From Verrucomicrobium sp. BvORR106 (GTDB taxonomy: Bacteria > Verrucomicrobiota > Verrucomicrobiia > Verrucomicrobiales > Verrucomicrobiaceae), in contig NZ_BATR01000167.1 of the NCBI RefSeq assembly GCF_000739655.1, positions 51,882 through 115,881 on the forward strand: a stretch of 64,000 bases of DNA, in the 5' to 3' direction. Made by a program: the position numbers and the translations under genes. A model generated the notes under the pieces. The model was not told where the DNA came from, made no database searches, and worked only from the letters and a program-made list of their open reading frames with translations. Below, in pieces: positions 38,901-53,900 of the stretch (position 1 is the stretch's first letter; each line of letters starts with the position of its first letter).

Positions 38901-41900
38901 TCCGCAGCCTGGCGTGCCGTATTGCTGTAAGTGGCCCATCCGCCCAAGAGAACGTTGGTCACCCAGTTGGATGATTTTGCCGCCAGCGTGATTGCAGATG
39001 TGCCGCCGTTGTTGGCTTCCACGAAGTTAATCGTGCTGCCAGCGGTGCGGTTGATGTTGGCACCATCCGTGGCCGAAGCACGTCGCCCCAGGTTCAGAGT
39101 GGTGGTCCGCCCTGCACTGGACTCCACCAGAATCTCCGTCGCTCCAGGACGCAGATTGAGCGCGCCGTTGTTCACGTTGGTAAACCCTTGCGTGGTATTT
39201 GCAGCGGTGTTCCCCACCACCTGGAAGGTACCACCATTGAAGTTGGACGCCCCACTGTCGGCAAATCGCACGTTATTCTGCGTGGTGTAGTCAAGCTTCA
39301 GAGTGCCACCGCTGATGAGGAATGAAGCCGTAGTGGAGGCTCCGACGACGCTGCCGTTCAGCGACACTATGCCTCGACCAACCTTGCTGATGCTGCCACC
39401 AGTGAAGCGACTGTTGAACTCCACGGTACCACCTGCGTTAGCATACAGCCGGACATCACGGCCCAAGGCGATCGTGCTGTTCGTGGCGGTTGTAATCGCC
39501 CCGAAGGTGACGACCCCAGACTCATTCTCCCCGCCGATCATCACCGCGCCGTTGTTGGCGTTAGCGTGGGTGGTGATCGTGAAGTTGTTCACCCCAAGCG
39601 ACTGTCCAGCCTTTGTCAGCAGGAAGTTCACCATGGAGTTGTCACCAGGATCGGTCTTGTAGTTACTGCCACCAATCTGGAACCCGACAAATCCATTCCC
39701 CGCCTCAGAGCGGTTGATCAGATCCAGGGTATTGGCGTCGTAGAAGCTCCCATCACCCGTGTAGCGCAGGAAGCCGCGCATGAGTTCGATTCGCCCCACG
39801 GCCTTCCACTGCTGCTGAGCCTCAACATTCATTTCGTCGCTGCCGCCGAGCCACGACACCAGCACCTCGTTCTCGTTGGTGTAGGTTGTGCCACCAATGA
39901 CAGTCCCCGTGGGCTTGTTCGAGATGGGCCCGTTTACCGAGATGGCGTTCCCGTTGGCGTCGAGTTTGTCACCCACAGTTCCCTGAAGGATGAGCCACCC
40001 GTTGCTACCACCATCAAGTGTCCATTGGCGGGGATTGATGTAGTAGGTGTCATTGGTTACAGCTGTATTTCCACCACCCAGGTTGCCCGCCATGACCAGG
40101 GTCGAGTTGCCACCAATCAGAATGCGAGGATCGATCGTGGCGTTCACCGTTTGACCACCATTGCTGATGTTGTCGAAGGTGATGTTGCCATACCAGCGGT
40201 TAACGGAGTCGATGTTGCTGATGACGTTCTGGTTGTCGATCGCAAGTGTGCCGACGTAGATGTCCTCGCGGCTGGCATTGAGGTTGCCATTCTTGTGACC
40301 GATATTGATCCCCGCACGGATGGTGATCTGTCCGGAACCTTCCACAACGACACCATGGCCGGTTCCCCCTTGTCCCAGCGCCTGGTCATGGCGCAGACTC
40401 AGCGAGCCATTGGTAACTTTCGTAATACCGGAATAGGTATTGCGGCCGTCAAAGAACACTTCCTGGAAGCCTGCCTTGGTAATCCCCACTTCGTTCGCAG
40501 CGACCGTTCCGGCAATAGTGGACCGGATGAACATCGCGTTACCAGCGTAGGTGCCACTGGAGGTATTGTACCAGCCGTTTACATTGACGATCAGACCTTC
40601 CTTGTCGCCGAAGTTAATGGTGCCGCCGTTGATGTAGGTCTGCATGTCCTGGTTGACCCCTTGCCCCATGTTCGCGGAGAGGATCATACCCGATGTGATA
40701 TTCAACGTGGCATTGTCATCAATGACCAGCGTGGGAGTGAACTGCTGCCAGCCCACCATGCGAGTGCCTGGCACCGTGGATCCCGGAGCATTGTTATTCA
40801 GGTTGTCATCCAAGTTGCCGAATCTCAGGGAATTCACGGTGAGATTTTCCATGAGCATGGTGGCGGGGAGACTCAAATTGAGGTTCTGCCCTGCCGCTCC
40901 CGCCATGTTGGCAGTGTTGGTGTAGTACTCTGAATCATCCAGAGGGCGGAGATAACCGCCATCAAGCGTCATGAAGTGACGTCCCGAGAACAACTGGTTG
41001 TTGCGACTTTGGGCCGAAGCCTGACCGTTCCCCCAAAGGTGCGCTTCATCGTTTGCAAGGGGTGCCAATCCACCAAACAGGCCTTTTGCCACTGCCTTGT
41101 TGGTTTGAGTGTTCGCTGCACCCGAGAAGCTCAGACCACTGCTGTCCAGCAAACGGAACCGCACGCTGTCATCAGCAGCAGCATCTGTGAGGCCGAACGT
41201 GGCCGTGGAATCCCAACTGCTCAGCACCAAGGTGCTACCAGCCAAACGTTCAATCTTGCTGATGGTGATTTGGGTATCTGCGTTGGATCCGTTCTTGGGA
41301 TTCACCGTGATGTAGTTCTGACCAATCTCCGCCCTAACGGTACCGAGAGTTTCAGTGACATTGGTGGAACCGCTGTCAAACACAAGGTAGCCCTCACGCA
41401 TCCTCAGCGTCGCATTGTCATTGATGCGGTTGCTCAAGTTGGCACCGATGTTGGTGTTGCCGAATCCTCCAGGTGTCGAGGTGATGTTGGCCCCATCCAG
41501 ATCGCTGGTGTTGTCCACCCGCAGCACCCCACGGCGCTCAAACACCAAATTCGCCGTATTGGCCATGGTACCTTGCCCGTAAAGAGTGGTCCCGAACAAG
41601 TCCACACGTGCTTCATCTGCCTGGTCAGGATCGATCGGCTGGCTCGTACCAGTGAGGCGGGTAAGCACCGTGTCTCCCGTGTAGGTGTTGTTGCCAGTGA
41701 GGCGAAGCTCACGGCTTCCCAACTTCGTAAAGCCGCCTGACCCGGTGATGGCTCCTTGAATGATCAGCATGGACTGCGCATTCACCACCTGATCACCCGC
41801 AGGGCTTTGCGTGCCCAAGATACCATCACCAAGATTGGTGCCCGCACCACCGCCTTCAATGTTGAAGAAGGTGTTGGAGCCGTCAGCAAGACCAGTCAAC

Positions 41901-44900
41901 GTGATGCTGCCGTCGTAGAAGGTATAGGTCTTCGACAGTGTGTCCGAGTTGAGCTCAATGTAGCTGGTGGTGCTGAAATTGCCGCCAGAAGCAGCCGAGC
42001 GGCCGAACGCGGTAATCGCCGCCGTGTGGTGGGCACCGTGTTGACGGTAAAACTCGAGCCGTGCCCCGACCATGGCGTTCAGAATCGCCACGTTGTTGGG
42101 GTCAGTTGTTTGACCACCATACACCACCTTCACTCCGCCCGTGATGGTGGTGTGTGAAAGCAGCGTATGAGGATAGGCGGTAAGCGGAGTTGCTCCTCCC
42201 CCCACTCCAGGCGCACCGATACCATTAGGATTGGTAGTGAGAGAGTTCACCACATAGGGGAACTGCGTGCGCGTCTCTGCGCGGAACTCCCCTTCGGACA
42301 GGATCAGTTCATCCAGCCCGCTGAACTCGCCTTCGAACACTGCAAAATCACCCACACCCACTTTCGTGAGGGAGTGGCCATTGCCTTCGATGGTCGGACG
42401 AACGGCGACGTTGCCAGCAGTGATGTCAGTGTCATAGGCCGACATGTCAATTCGAGCGCTGCCGCCAACGGACGCATCTGCATCAAGTTTGATGATGCTT
42501 ACGGTACCAGACGACGTGCTGTTCGTGTTGCGCAGTGCACCTGTGCCAAGATATCCAGAACCGGCGATATGAATGATCTCGCGAAGCGGGCTGCTATCGT
42601 CGCCGATGTTCAGATCCTGCTCACGGAGGTCGAGACTCGCCCCACTCTGCACGATGGTCTCGTTGCCGATGCCGAACGATCCCAACGCACGGGCGTTTCC
42701 GAGGTTGAGCACCCCGCCGCTCACAATGATTTGCCCAGACAGCGTCCCCGCACCGTCATAGAAGTTCTGACCACTGAGGGTGAGGGTGCCGTCCCCAGTT
42801 TTGGTGAAGCCGTTGCTGCCCTTGATGATGCCACTGATGGTCAAGTTCTGGGACAGGTCCGTGAACACCGTCATTCCAGCGGAAGTCGTGTTGTTGAAGT
42901 CCAAGCGACCACTGAAGGTTGCGGTGGAGTTCGTGGCATTCCCAAAGATGGCCGAAAGTGTCGCCCCCTGATTGAAGGTGATGAGAGCCCCGAAGGTTTG
43001 CCCTGCTCCAGCCGCCTGGAGGTTCGCTCCACTGTTCACAATGACCGTCGTCCTGCCGCTTCCGAGAGCGTTGTTATTCCCGCGGACTCGAAGAATCCCT
43101 CCATCAAGAATGATACTGCCGACGAAGTTGGCATTGTCATCATCCAGCAACAATGGCTGCGAGTGGGTGGCCGCGAGTCTCAAAGTACCTTCCCCGCTGA
43201 GGGTTTGGAAGTTGTACTCGGAAGTGCTGGTCGTGTTGTAGAGCAGCGTGGCCCCCTTGTGGATGAAGATCTGGTTGAAGGAGGATCCTCCGGTCCCCAG
43301 GCTGCCTGAAGTGCCACCGTTTCCAATCTGAAGAATGCCACCTGTGATGTACACCTGACCCTGGAACGTATTGTTCTGAGTAAGGATCACTTTGCCGTCG
43401 CCGGTCTTTGTAATCCCTTGTGTGCCAGCACCCGTGACGTTTTGTCCGATCACAACATCGATTGTGAGATCGTTCGAACTGTGATTGTGGATGATCAGTC
43501 CGTCCAATGCGTTAGCCGTGGAACTCGACGTCGCACTCCGAAGCGTCACTCCCGCCCCACCGCCAATGGTCACTGCACCAGAGTTTGCGGTCATGAGGAT
43601 ACCTCCGCTCTGCAGGTTGTTGGTCCCTGAGAGAGTGATCGTGCCACCACCAGCGGCATTGAAGCGCAGGCTGTTGGTGGTGAAGCCTGCCGTCACGGCC
43701 CCAAATGTCGTCACATCGGTGTTGCTGGCCGAGGTGTAGGTATTAGCAGCATATCCAGTGAACGCAGTGATCGCGGTGTCGGCAGCACCAGTGTTGATCG
43801 ACTGAGCCCAGTCGGTCTTGTTTACCGTCGCCCACCCACCGAGGATGCCATTGGTGTTGTTGGTGTCCGTGGTAGCGATGCTGGCAGCACCGAAATCCAT
43901 GGTCCCACCCTGAGCCCGGGTGATGGCGTTCAGCGCTACGACAGAAGTGCCACCAGTGCGAATGATCCGGTTGGCACCAGCATTGATAGTGGTAGCAGAA
44001 ACCACTTCGGTATGGCTGCCGCCTGAGAGTTCGAGCGTCCCCCCTGAAAGGCCCACCTGGTATGACAGCGTGTAGTTATTGTCATCAACGCCAGCCAAAG
44101 TGGCCACATTGACGCCGCCAAACACGAGTGCCGCCCCATCTGCAAGTTTACTGCCCGTGGCAGTTGCGTAGTTCAAGCGCAGCGTTCCGCCAGCAAGGTT
44201 GGTCTGCCCCGAAAGTGTGTTCGCTCCGGAAAGCACTACGGTACCAGTGTCAAAGATGGACAACTGCCCTGAGCCACTAATTACACCTGAAACATCAAGC
44301 GAAGCGCCAGTGGCTGCCGAAAGCCGTCCGTTTTGACTCAAGACGACTCCACCCGTCCAAACGTTGGCACCCGTCTTTGCCACCAATGAGGCGTCAGCGG
44401 TAGCGATGGTGAGCGTCTCACCCGTGATGGTGAGGCCGCCACGGAGCTGAAGGCCCGAACCGGAAGCTCCGCTGAGTGTAGTGCCGCCGGTGGTCGACCC
44501 AAGGGCGGTGTTGTTCGTGATGGCAAGGGTGCCTCCACTGACTGTAGTCGTACCCGTATAAGTGTTGGCGTTTGTGATGACCCAAAGGCCAAGCTCAACC
44601 TTGTTGAGGTGGAAGGCCGCCGTTCCATTGTCGACCAGTTTCAACCCAAAGGTGTGGTCAAGAAGGGCCCCGGTCTCGTTGCCGCGCAGGGTGAGCGTGC
44701 TCACGGTGTTCGCCGAAGCAAACGCAATGTTGCCAGTGTTGGTGAAGTTGACCACCGCATCATCGTTGATGCCCAGAACGTGACTGGAACTCGCCCAAAT
44801 GCTGTTGTTGGTTCTGGTGGCAGAATCACTGCCAGAGATGGTCAGCAAACGGTCTGTCGAGGCTGGTCCCGTGCCGATGTAACGGATCCCGATGTCGCTG

Positions 44901-47900
44901 ACATTGTTTGCACCAGCAAGAACCAGATTGCTGGCAGCATTGCTGGAAGCCCCAAAACCACTTGCAACACCACCGTTGGCAAACGTTGAGGTGTCAATAC
45001 GTCCGCCTTCGATGCGCGTGGCACCCGTATAGGTGTTCTGTCCAAGTTGCAAAAGACCAACGTTGCTGCTGGCTGCACCAAAAGTCATCGTTCCCGTGCC
45101 CGTCTTGGTTACCCCACCGGTGCCGGAGATTACACCGTTAAACGTGGCGGCACCATTGTTGGCCCCGATGGTGAGCCGGTTGGCTCCCAACACCACAGTC
45201 GATCCGACGTTGCCCTGAAGATGGTCAATGGTTTCATTGAACAGCAATTCCAGGGTGGCTCCGCGGCCGGTACTATTGTTGAGGACGACGTCAACCGCGT
45301 TATCGAGTGTGGTGCCGGCACTATTTCCCAGCTGCAACACACCATTGTTCACGGTAAGCGAGCCGGTGAAAGTGCTGACCCCATTCAGTCTCCAGGTGCT
45401 CATCCCGTCCTTGACCAGCGAGGTGATGTTCGTGCCGGAGTTGTTGACGATGGCTCCCTGAATCACGTTCACGAAACCAGCCGTGTCATCGAATCGCCCC
45501 AAAGCGAGCGTCTTCGATCCGGCTCCGGTGGAAGTCCAGGTTGGATCTGCGATGGTGAGAGCGCCGCTGCCCAGGTTCACAATGCGGGTGGTGCCTCCGG
45601 TGCCAGAGAGGTTCATCTCCACGGTGGTCGCAAGAGTTCCCCCTGTGAATGCGCTGGTGAACACCAAAGACGGACTGTTCCCTCCAGATCCTAGGTTGAA
45701 CGTCTTTGTGGTACCGCCGAGCGCACCAATGCTGTTGGTTTCCAGCCTGCCGTTGTTCAGGCTGATGCTTCCTGTGAAGGTATTCCCTGCGTTGCTGAGA
45801 AGCCACGCGCCAGCATCTTCCTTGATGATACCGCCCGCGCCAGTGATCAATCCGGAGATGGTTGGGGTGCCTGCAGTCCAGTTGCCAAACGGGGCCAAGT
45901 TCGGGCTGATGCCCGTGGCAGAGCCACGAAGGTAGGCATTGCGGTTGAGGGTGATGGGTCCGCTGAAGATCAACTGGCCCACACCATAGGAAGCCAACCC
46001 CGTACGACGGGTGGTGCTGCTTCCGTTGAAGGTAATTGCGTTGGTGACCGTCTGGGTACCAGGCTTCACACCCACGTATTGCAGGAGATTGTCCTCAGCC
46101 TCCGTCGTTGCAAGCGCATCAATATTGATCAAGCCGGTTCCAAATGAACCGCCCGCAGTGAATTGGATGCTGCCTCGATTGAGAATAGTCCCACCACTAT
46201 AGGTGTTGTTTTCATAGTGCAGACGATTGGTCACGTTGCCATTGAACTGCAGCGCGCCGTTCCCAGTGACAATGCCACCAATGAATGCCCCCGTATTCCC
46301 GTTGTTGTTGAAGGTCACTCCAGTCCCCACCTCAAGCGTAGCTCCACGCATGATGGAGTAGTTGGTGGTCTCAGAAGTGTCCACTCTCAAGGTGGCACCT
46401 GCCCCCACTGAGATACGTCCGTCGTTACGCCATGCATTTCCACCTTGGAAAACCACCGTACCCTTGTTGATTTGGTTGCGGTCGTTGAAGAGCGTATTGT
46501 TGCCGGTGAGCACCGTCGTTCCCGTGCTGTTGTACACGAAAATACCACCGTTGTTGGTGTCTCCGCCACCCGTGATGTTGGCAAAGATGGTCTGATTCGC
46601 ATCGCCGACAATCTCAAAATAGCCGTAGTTCGTGGCGGCGTGGGCTCCAGAGTTGTTTCCAGCGAGGGAGATCTCTCCTCCGAAGGCCTTGGAACCGTCA
46701 GCATTGCCACCCGTCAGCCCCATCAAGTAGTTGCCTGACGCCTGATCCGTTTTGATGCGCATCACGCCCGTGACCACCTGCAAGAAAGCACGATCGTCCG
46801 TTGAACCACTGGCAAACTCACCAGCGATCTTGCCGGACAGCTCCAAAAGGCCGAAACCAGTCTTGTTAAAGAAGCTGAGCCGGTTGTTGGTCCCAGCAGA
46901 ATCATTGACCGGCTTCATCAAAATGTCCGCCGCAATTGCTTGCACGTTGTCCATGTAACTGATGCGCACTCCCACGTTCCCAGTGCTGCTACCTGTGATG
47001 TCGTACCCAGAGAAACCTGGGGTGACACCAGAACCGATGTAGCTGTTATTGCCGAGTGTCACCGCCGTGTGGCCGGTTGTCCCAAGGAGGTTCAGACGCC
47101 CGGTGGCACCAGTAAGATCGCCCGTGAAATAGACGCGGTGATCGACGTTGGACACACCAGTGCGATTCACGTTGATAGATCCTGCTCCAGAAATTTTGTT
47201 CCCGATGTAGAGCGTGGCATTGGTCCGATCCAGGATCATTGTGCCGTTCAGCGCGAGATCTCCGCGCCCCAAATTGCCGCCTGCCGAGTTGTTCCCCAGG
47301 CGAAGGGTCGTTCCCAAATCAACGGTCGTAGGACCATAGTACAAGTTCGTGCCCTCAAGAATAACAGTGCCGCCACCACCGAAGACGACACCAGCGCTCT
47401 GCATGCCAACGGCGCTGCTGGTATCTTCCAAACCCAAGATGCTGCCAGTGATCCGAAGTGTCTCACCAGATGCGACAGTGACATTGTTGGTTGCGCCAAT
47501 AAGAGCCACAGCCCCTGACTGCTCACTGGTGAGGCCGCCCGTAGTAGCAACTTCAAGGGTACCGCCCTTCAAATAGATGTTCTCGGCGATCGTCAGCCCT
47601 GCAATCCCGGAGTACCGGAGTTTCCCGCCAGCCTCCACCGTCGTTTGACCGGACTCAATACCACTTCTGCCAAGACCTGAAGAGTGTTGCACATCCAAGA
47701 CGCCGTTGCGCACACTGATCCGACCAGTGAAGTCAGCGTTGTTGAACTTGAGTTCCGTCACACCACTTCCGAGTTGGCGCAGCCATCCGCGGGGGTATGC
47801 GGGGACTGATGTGCCGGGATTGCTGCTACGAATAGCGGCGAGACTGATGTTGTTGCTCTTGTTGATGTCCAGCACGCCACCCAACACAATATCTGTCGTT

Positions 47901-50900
47901 TGAGCGATTGTGCCTTGGGTTCCACCATTACCAACGACCAACACGCCTTCATGAACAAAGGTGGTGCCGCCGTAGGAATTGTCACCCAACAGGATCAATT
48001 TCCCCTGGCCAACTTTCGTCAAGTCCATCGAGAGATTTCCACCGATCTCGGAACTGATGATGAGGTCCCCTTTGGCGTTGTACTGATGCACGATCAGTTC
48101 GTTCAAGGTGTTGGTGCCTCCGCTGGGCGACACAGCTTCGCCCAAGCGTCCGCCAGAGATGAATGAATCATTCGCTCCCACATTCGAGGTCACGAGAATG
48201 CCGCTCCCAGTCAACGTCAGTTCCGACATGATGGTGAGCGTCCGTGAAGCCGCATTGTTAAACCGGATGGTTGCCGCGGCATCATCCGCGAAGAATAGGC
48301 CGTCTCCACCAGGGGTCGTGTAGTTTGAGTCAACATCCAGGTGTTCCACACCAGTGAGCGCGGTAACTCCAAGGGTAGAAGTCTTGGTGTAGGCACTGTT
48401 GGCCAGTCCAGTAATCAGCGTGTCGCTGGCAGCGACATCGCTGACAGCCCAAGTGTTCTTGTTATAGACAGCATAGCCCCCAAGAATACCTGTGGAGTTG
48501 TTGGAAGTGTCGGTGGTTGCCGTCGCCCCTTCGACTAGCAACGTCGCTCCTTTTTCGGAATCCCGGGTAATCGCATTGAGCGCGAAAGTACCGCCGGAGT
48601 TGGGTACTCCATTGACCCCAAGAGACTGAGCAATGCGGTTGGCTCCGCCAGTCAGCACAGTATTGCCTTTTTCCTCAGTTCCGACAGAAGAACCAGCGAC
48701 AATCACCGTGGCCCCACTCAACTCCCAATCAGCAAAATTGCTCACCACATCTGTCCCAGAGGCTCCGCGATCGAGAATGATGGTAGCCCCATTTTCAATA
48801 CGGGTCACCCCTCCGTAGGTGTTTGCATTGTTCAGTGTCAGACTTCCTCCGCTCAAAGTCAGCCCCCCGCCGCCGGAGAGAATCCCCGCAAACACTGCTC
48901 CGCGACCGTCTGTGAGTGTGAGCCTCCCCTGAAGCTCCACTTCACCGGTCCCCTGAAGCGCGCCGATCGCTTCGTCGATCACCACCACCATGTTGCCACT
49001 ACTGTTTACCGTGACGACCACTGAATCCATGACGGCCCCAGTGCTAAGGACCCCCGTGTGGTTCAACCGCAGCAGACCGCCATTGACGATCAAGTTGCCG
49101 GTGAACGTGTTGTCCCCGGAAAGATCCCAGCCGTTCACCGTAGTGCCGTTGACGATCAACGTACCATTCCCACGAATGCTACCACTGAAGGCCCCGCTCG
49201 TGGATACGATAGAGGTATTCACGTGATCAAAGATGAGAGTTCCGTTTTGGAGTGAGACCACTCCGCTTCCGGTCAGTGTATTGAGAGTTTGGGTCGCACC
49301 GTTCAGGTCGAAAGTGCCGGCGGCATTCACCGTCAAATTTGTATTGGCGGACAGAGATCCCGTGCCCGATGCAGCCAATCCACCGATGCCCGTTGCCTGG
49401 CCGAAAGCGCCCAAGCGGAGGAAACCACCATCGACGCGAATCTTGGAGATGGTGTTTGCCCCCCAGAGATCCAACACCCCTGCGCCCGTCTTGGCAAAAG
49501 TACCGATACCCGAAAGAACGCCACCAAACACTCGTGGAGAAGCAGAGTTAACCGACAACACCGTGTTGACGTTGTTGATTTCAATTTCACCACCTGTCAG
49601 GCCGAGATAGTTGCCACCGTAGTTGGCATTGCCAGCATTGCCGCCGAGCGAGTAGGGCGTAAAGCCAACCACACGACCACCGCCAGTGATGTCAGTAATG
49701 GTGTCCGTCGCATTGCCCACGCTGTAGGTAACCTTCACTCCAGTTTGGTTGCTCAGAACCAGCTTGTTCGAACCATCAAGGCCGATAGCTCCGGTATTCA
49801 CGGCAATGGTACCCTGTTCAGCTCGCAAGATACCATCATAACCATTGCCAGAACCGTCCCAGCCACCGGTGATTTCCCAGATGCCCGTGCCCACCTTCAT
49901 CACTGCGGTCTCCGCGTTGTCACCGAAGATCTCACCAGCAAAACTGAAGTTCGTGTTGTCAGCCCCAACCACCAAAGTTGAGACGTTGCTGCCGTTCACG
50001 AGGTTGATGCTGTTGTTTGTGGCAGCACCGCCTGTCAGCGACCCCACAGCATAGTAGCCGCGGATGTTTTGGTTGGTATTGATGAAGGACAGGGATGTGC
50101 CTGCAGCAAAGTGCAAACGAGACGTGGCACTGAGCACGTTGTTCGCGTTTTTGTTGGCCACACCTACCACCACAGAACCTGCATTGATCGTCGTAGCACC
50201 ATTGTGGGTCATGGTACCACCGAGGGAAAGAACACCGGCCCCGTTCTTGGTGAAACCACCTTGGCCAGTTATAAAGCCCCCAATCGTTGCCGCACCAGTG
50301 TTTGTGGTGGTCAAGATTGCACCGCTGCCGAGGTTGACCGTCGCGCCGTCTGCCACTGAGAGCAGGCGGATGGTCTCGCTGGTATTAAGTTCAAGGGTTG
50401 CACCGTAGCCGGAGACTGTAACGTCATTTCCGTCAGCAACGGCACTGCCCCCGCTGAGGACCAACTTGCCTCCACGGACAAGGACTGGGCCGGTGAATGA
50501 CCCGGTGCCAGACAAGGTCTGGCTTCCCGCGCCTACTTTGATCAAGCCGCCGGAACCGCTAATAGTGCCCCCGTAGACCCCGTTCAATCCATTGCGCCCC
50601 ACGGTAAGGGTTCCAGAACCCAACACCACATTGCCACCAACACCGGCGAGAGAGCCGATGGTTTCACTGATATTGTTCAGGTCCAGAGTGCCGCCCGTCT
50701 GCACCGTCACAGATGCAAGGTCATGAATCTGTTCTGGATAAGGCTGCCCACTGCCAAGCACCATGGTTCCATTGCTGACAATGACGTCACCACTAGTCTG
50801 AAGTTCTCCATTCAACACCAGCGTGGTGGTGCCCGCCTTCTCAAATCCGCCGGCACCAGAAACTGCAGTTGTGAGTGACGTGCTTCCAGCAGTGTTGTCC

Positions 50901-53900
50901 ACCACCTTCAGGATCTTCCCAGCGGCCACAGTAACACGACTATCGGCGACCCCGGTGAGCTTGCCGATCGTGTCACTTTCGTTCACGAAATAAGTCGTGC
51001 CAGATCCCGCCAAATTGACGGTCGCAGCGTCGTTGAGCGCATTGGCCACATCAGCCACCAGACTTCCACCATTGATTGTGACCGAGGAAGAATTGGCAAT
51101 GGCACCATCAAGTTCGAGTACGCCATCGTTCACGTAGGTTGCCCCACCGAAACTGTTGTTGGCACTCAAAATCAGACGGCCTTCACCAGCTTTAACGAGT
51201 CCAGCTCCGCCCGTTGCCAGTGCCGAGCTTACGGTGAGCGTGTGAGCGCCCTGGGTGAATACCACATATTCGCTGCTGTTGGTGAGAATCTGGGAGAAGC
51301 CGCCGATGTTCGTCGCAGCCGTGCCTCCTTGTGAGGTCGAGAGGATCCCCCCTGCGTTCAGGGTAAGAGAGCGAAGAGCCTCTCCGGTCACAGTCACCGT
51401 TCCACCCGCTGAGCTGTCGAGCACCAATACGTTCGCCGAGTTATTACCACCGGGAATTGCGCTCAACGAAGCGGTTGTTGAAGCAAATCGGACGTTTGTG
51501 GTGAGGCCATCGAAATTCGAAGAGTATTCCGTGGTCAGGTTCAACGGGCGCAATGAGCCGGTCACTGAATCATAGGTGAGGAAAGAGTTCCCTCTGTTCG
51601 TTGCCGCGATGCTTCCAGTGACAGATTCACCAATGCCCCATGGCAGAACACTGATGGTTGTCGTGTTGGCAGCTCCCGCTCCACCAATGAGCGAGCCAGT
51701 CGGCGCAGTACCCGTGAAGCCAAAAATGACACGTTGGGTGTTCGGGTTGGCCCCAGTGTTTGGCCCAAGCCCAAGATTCGTGCCCCTGACGACGAAGGTG
51801 GCCCCAGCGCCACGGACCAGGCTGTCAGCGCGGAATCGCAGAACCCCGCCCCCCGTGCTTTCCATCCGGGCATAGTTGTCACCCGCCACCAAGGTGAGTA
51901 CACCCACGTCTTCGGTGATGAGGTTGGTGTAATCTGCGGTGTTGGCAGCCTGATTCCAGTTGTAGGCTGCGCTAGACTGGTCAGTGCGAACCCAGAGGCC
52001 AGTGTGAATGCCTCCAAATTGCGCGCGAGCGCTGTCAAGTTTGAGAGCGGCAGTGTTGCCGATCCTGTCCGTCGGCCTGCTGCCGTTGTTGTCAATCAAC
52101 AGTGAAGCGTTCTTCACGTTGATGGTGCTGGCGTTGACAAAGTTCTGGACGCCATCGCCCATCAATTGCAGCAACAGAGCCTGCTGGCCATCCAATGAGA
52201 GAGTGCCAGTAAACCCTGCCGAAGCCGCAAAGCTTCTAAGTTGACCGATGCCCTGAACGACGATCTGGCCGCTGCCGACAAAGGCGCCACCGTAGTTCGT
52301 AACCGCCGACTGGTTGATCCGCAAAGTGTTGGCACCAAGTTCAACATTCCCACCGACATCACCACCACCCTGGAGGTTGCCGATCGTTTCATTTGCCTGG
52401 AGCTGGAGTTTAGCGGTGCTGTCGTTGCGAAGAGTAACAGTTGAGTAGTCACCAATGCCCGACCCGCCCACGACACGAACCGTACCTTCATTGATGACGG
52501 TCTCACCAGAGTAAGCATTCCCGCCCGACAACACCAAGACGCCATCGCCAGATTTCGTGACCCGGCCGGTTGCAATCCTCGAACTGATGGTCAAATCACC
52601 GGCAGTGTTGTGCTGGTGAATCAGCAATTCGCCTCCGACCCCGGCGTCAAGATAACCGCCCGTGATGTTGCTGGCATTGGCACCCACACCACTGCTGACC
52701 AGGAGCCCCCCGTTGGTAATCGTAAGGGTGGCGTTGGTTCCAATATCAATCGTGGATGCAGCGGCGGCTCCAAACCTCACCGTATTCACGGCGATGCTCG
52801 ATCCAATGGTGCCGGTAAAGGCCGCATTGTTCGTCATGTTCGTCGTGCCAGTTACCCAGGACGCCACGTTGTTGGTGGTAGTGTAATCCCCCGCAGCCAG
52901 AGCCACAATCGTGGTGCCGCTCAATTTGGCATAATCGGTGCCGTTTACGGTCAACCAACCGCCGAGGATGCCATTGGTCAACGTATTGCTCGTCGTCACG
53001 GCCGCAGTTCCTGGGCCATAGGCAACATCCATCGTAGCTCCAGTCTGTCCGCGGGTGATGGCACCCAGCGCGAGAGTGAGTGATGCCGAACCTGGTGTAA
53101 CAATGATCCTGGCGGCACCTTGGTTCAGGGTCAGGCCGTTGACCGTTTCAGTGACCGCTGACGTGTTGCCGGAAAGCCGCAGTGTCGGATTGGCCAACCC
53201 GAGGTTGGAGTTGGTCACGGCAGTAATTGTTGGGAACGTATTGCTTCCGAGAGTCAATGCCGCACCGCTGGCCAGCTTGGTCGCTGCATTCGTTGAGTAG
53301 TCCAGCGCCAGTTCACCGCCGATTACTGTTGTAGCTCCAGTGTACGTGTTGTCGTTCAGCATCGTCACAGTGCCAGAGCCTGCTTTGACAAAGACACCAG
53401 CTCCGCTCCCGCCGTTGACAACCGCACCTGTGATTCTAGTGAGGCCAGCGCCGCCAATAGTCAGTGTCCGGCCGGTATTGTCCTGGCTAAGGTTGACGGC
53501 GCCCGCCAGTGTCAGCCGATTGCCGCCAGTAATGTCACTGTTGAGGGTTCTGTTCCCACCGTTGTTGGTCATCACACCGGTGAACGTCACATTCTGAGCA
53601 CCGTTCACTGAGAAGGTGTTGCCTCCGTTCAGCAAGGTGGCGTTGTCAATCGTAGAACCTCCGACCACATTGGACTGGAGCCAACCGCCTGTCGTGCCAC
53701 CATTCAGCTGGAGCGTGCCTGTTCCGAATTGGTCCACAGAAGTATTTGTCAGGATGACCGTGCCACCACTGATGATTGTGGCCCCAGTGTAGGTATTGGC
53801 CGTCGCACCGTTGGCAATCGTGAGCGTGCCGCTCAAGCCGCCATTGTACGTGAACGCGCTGGCGGAGCTACCACCGCCGTTTGCAATGACGCCGCTGATC

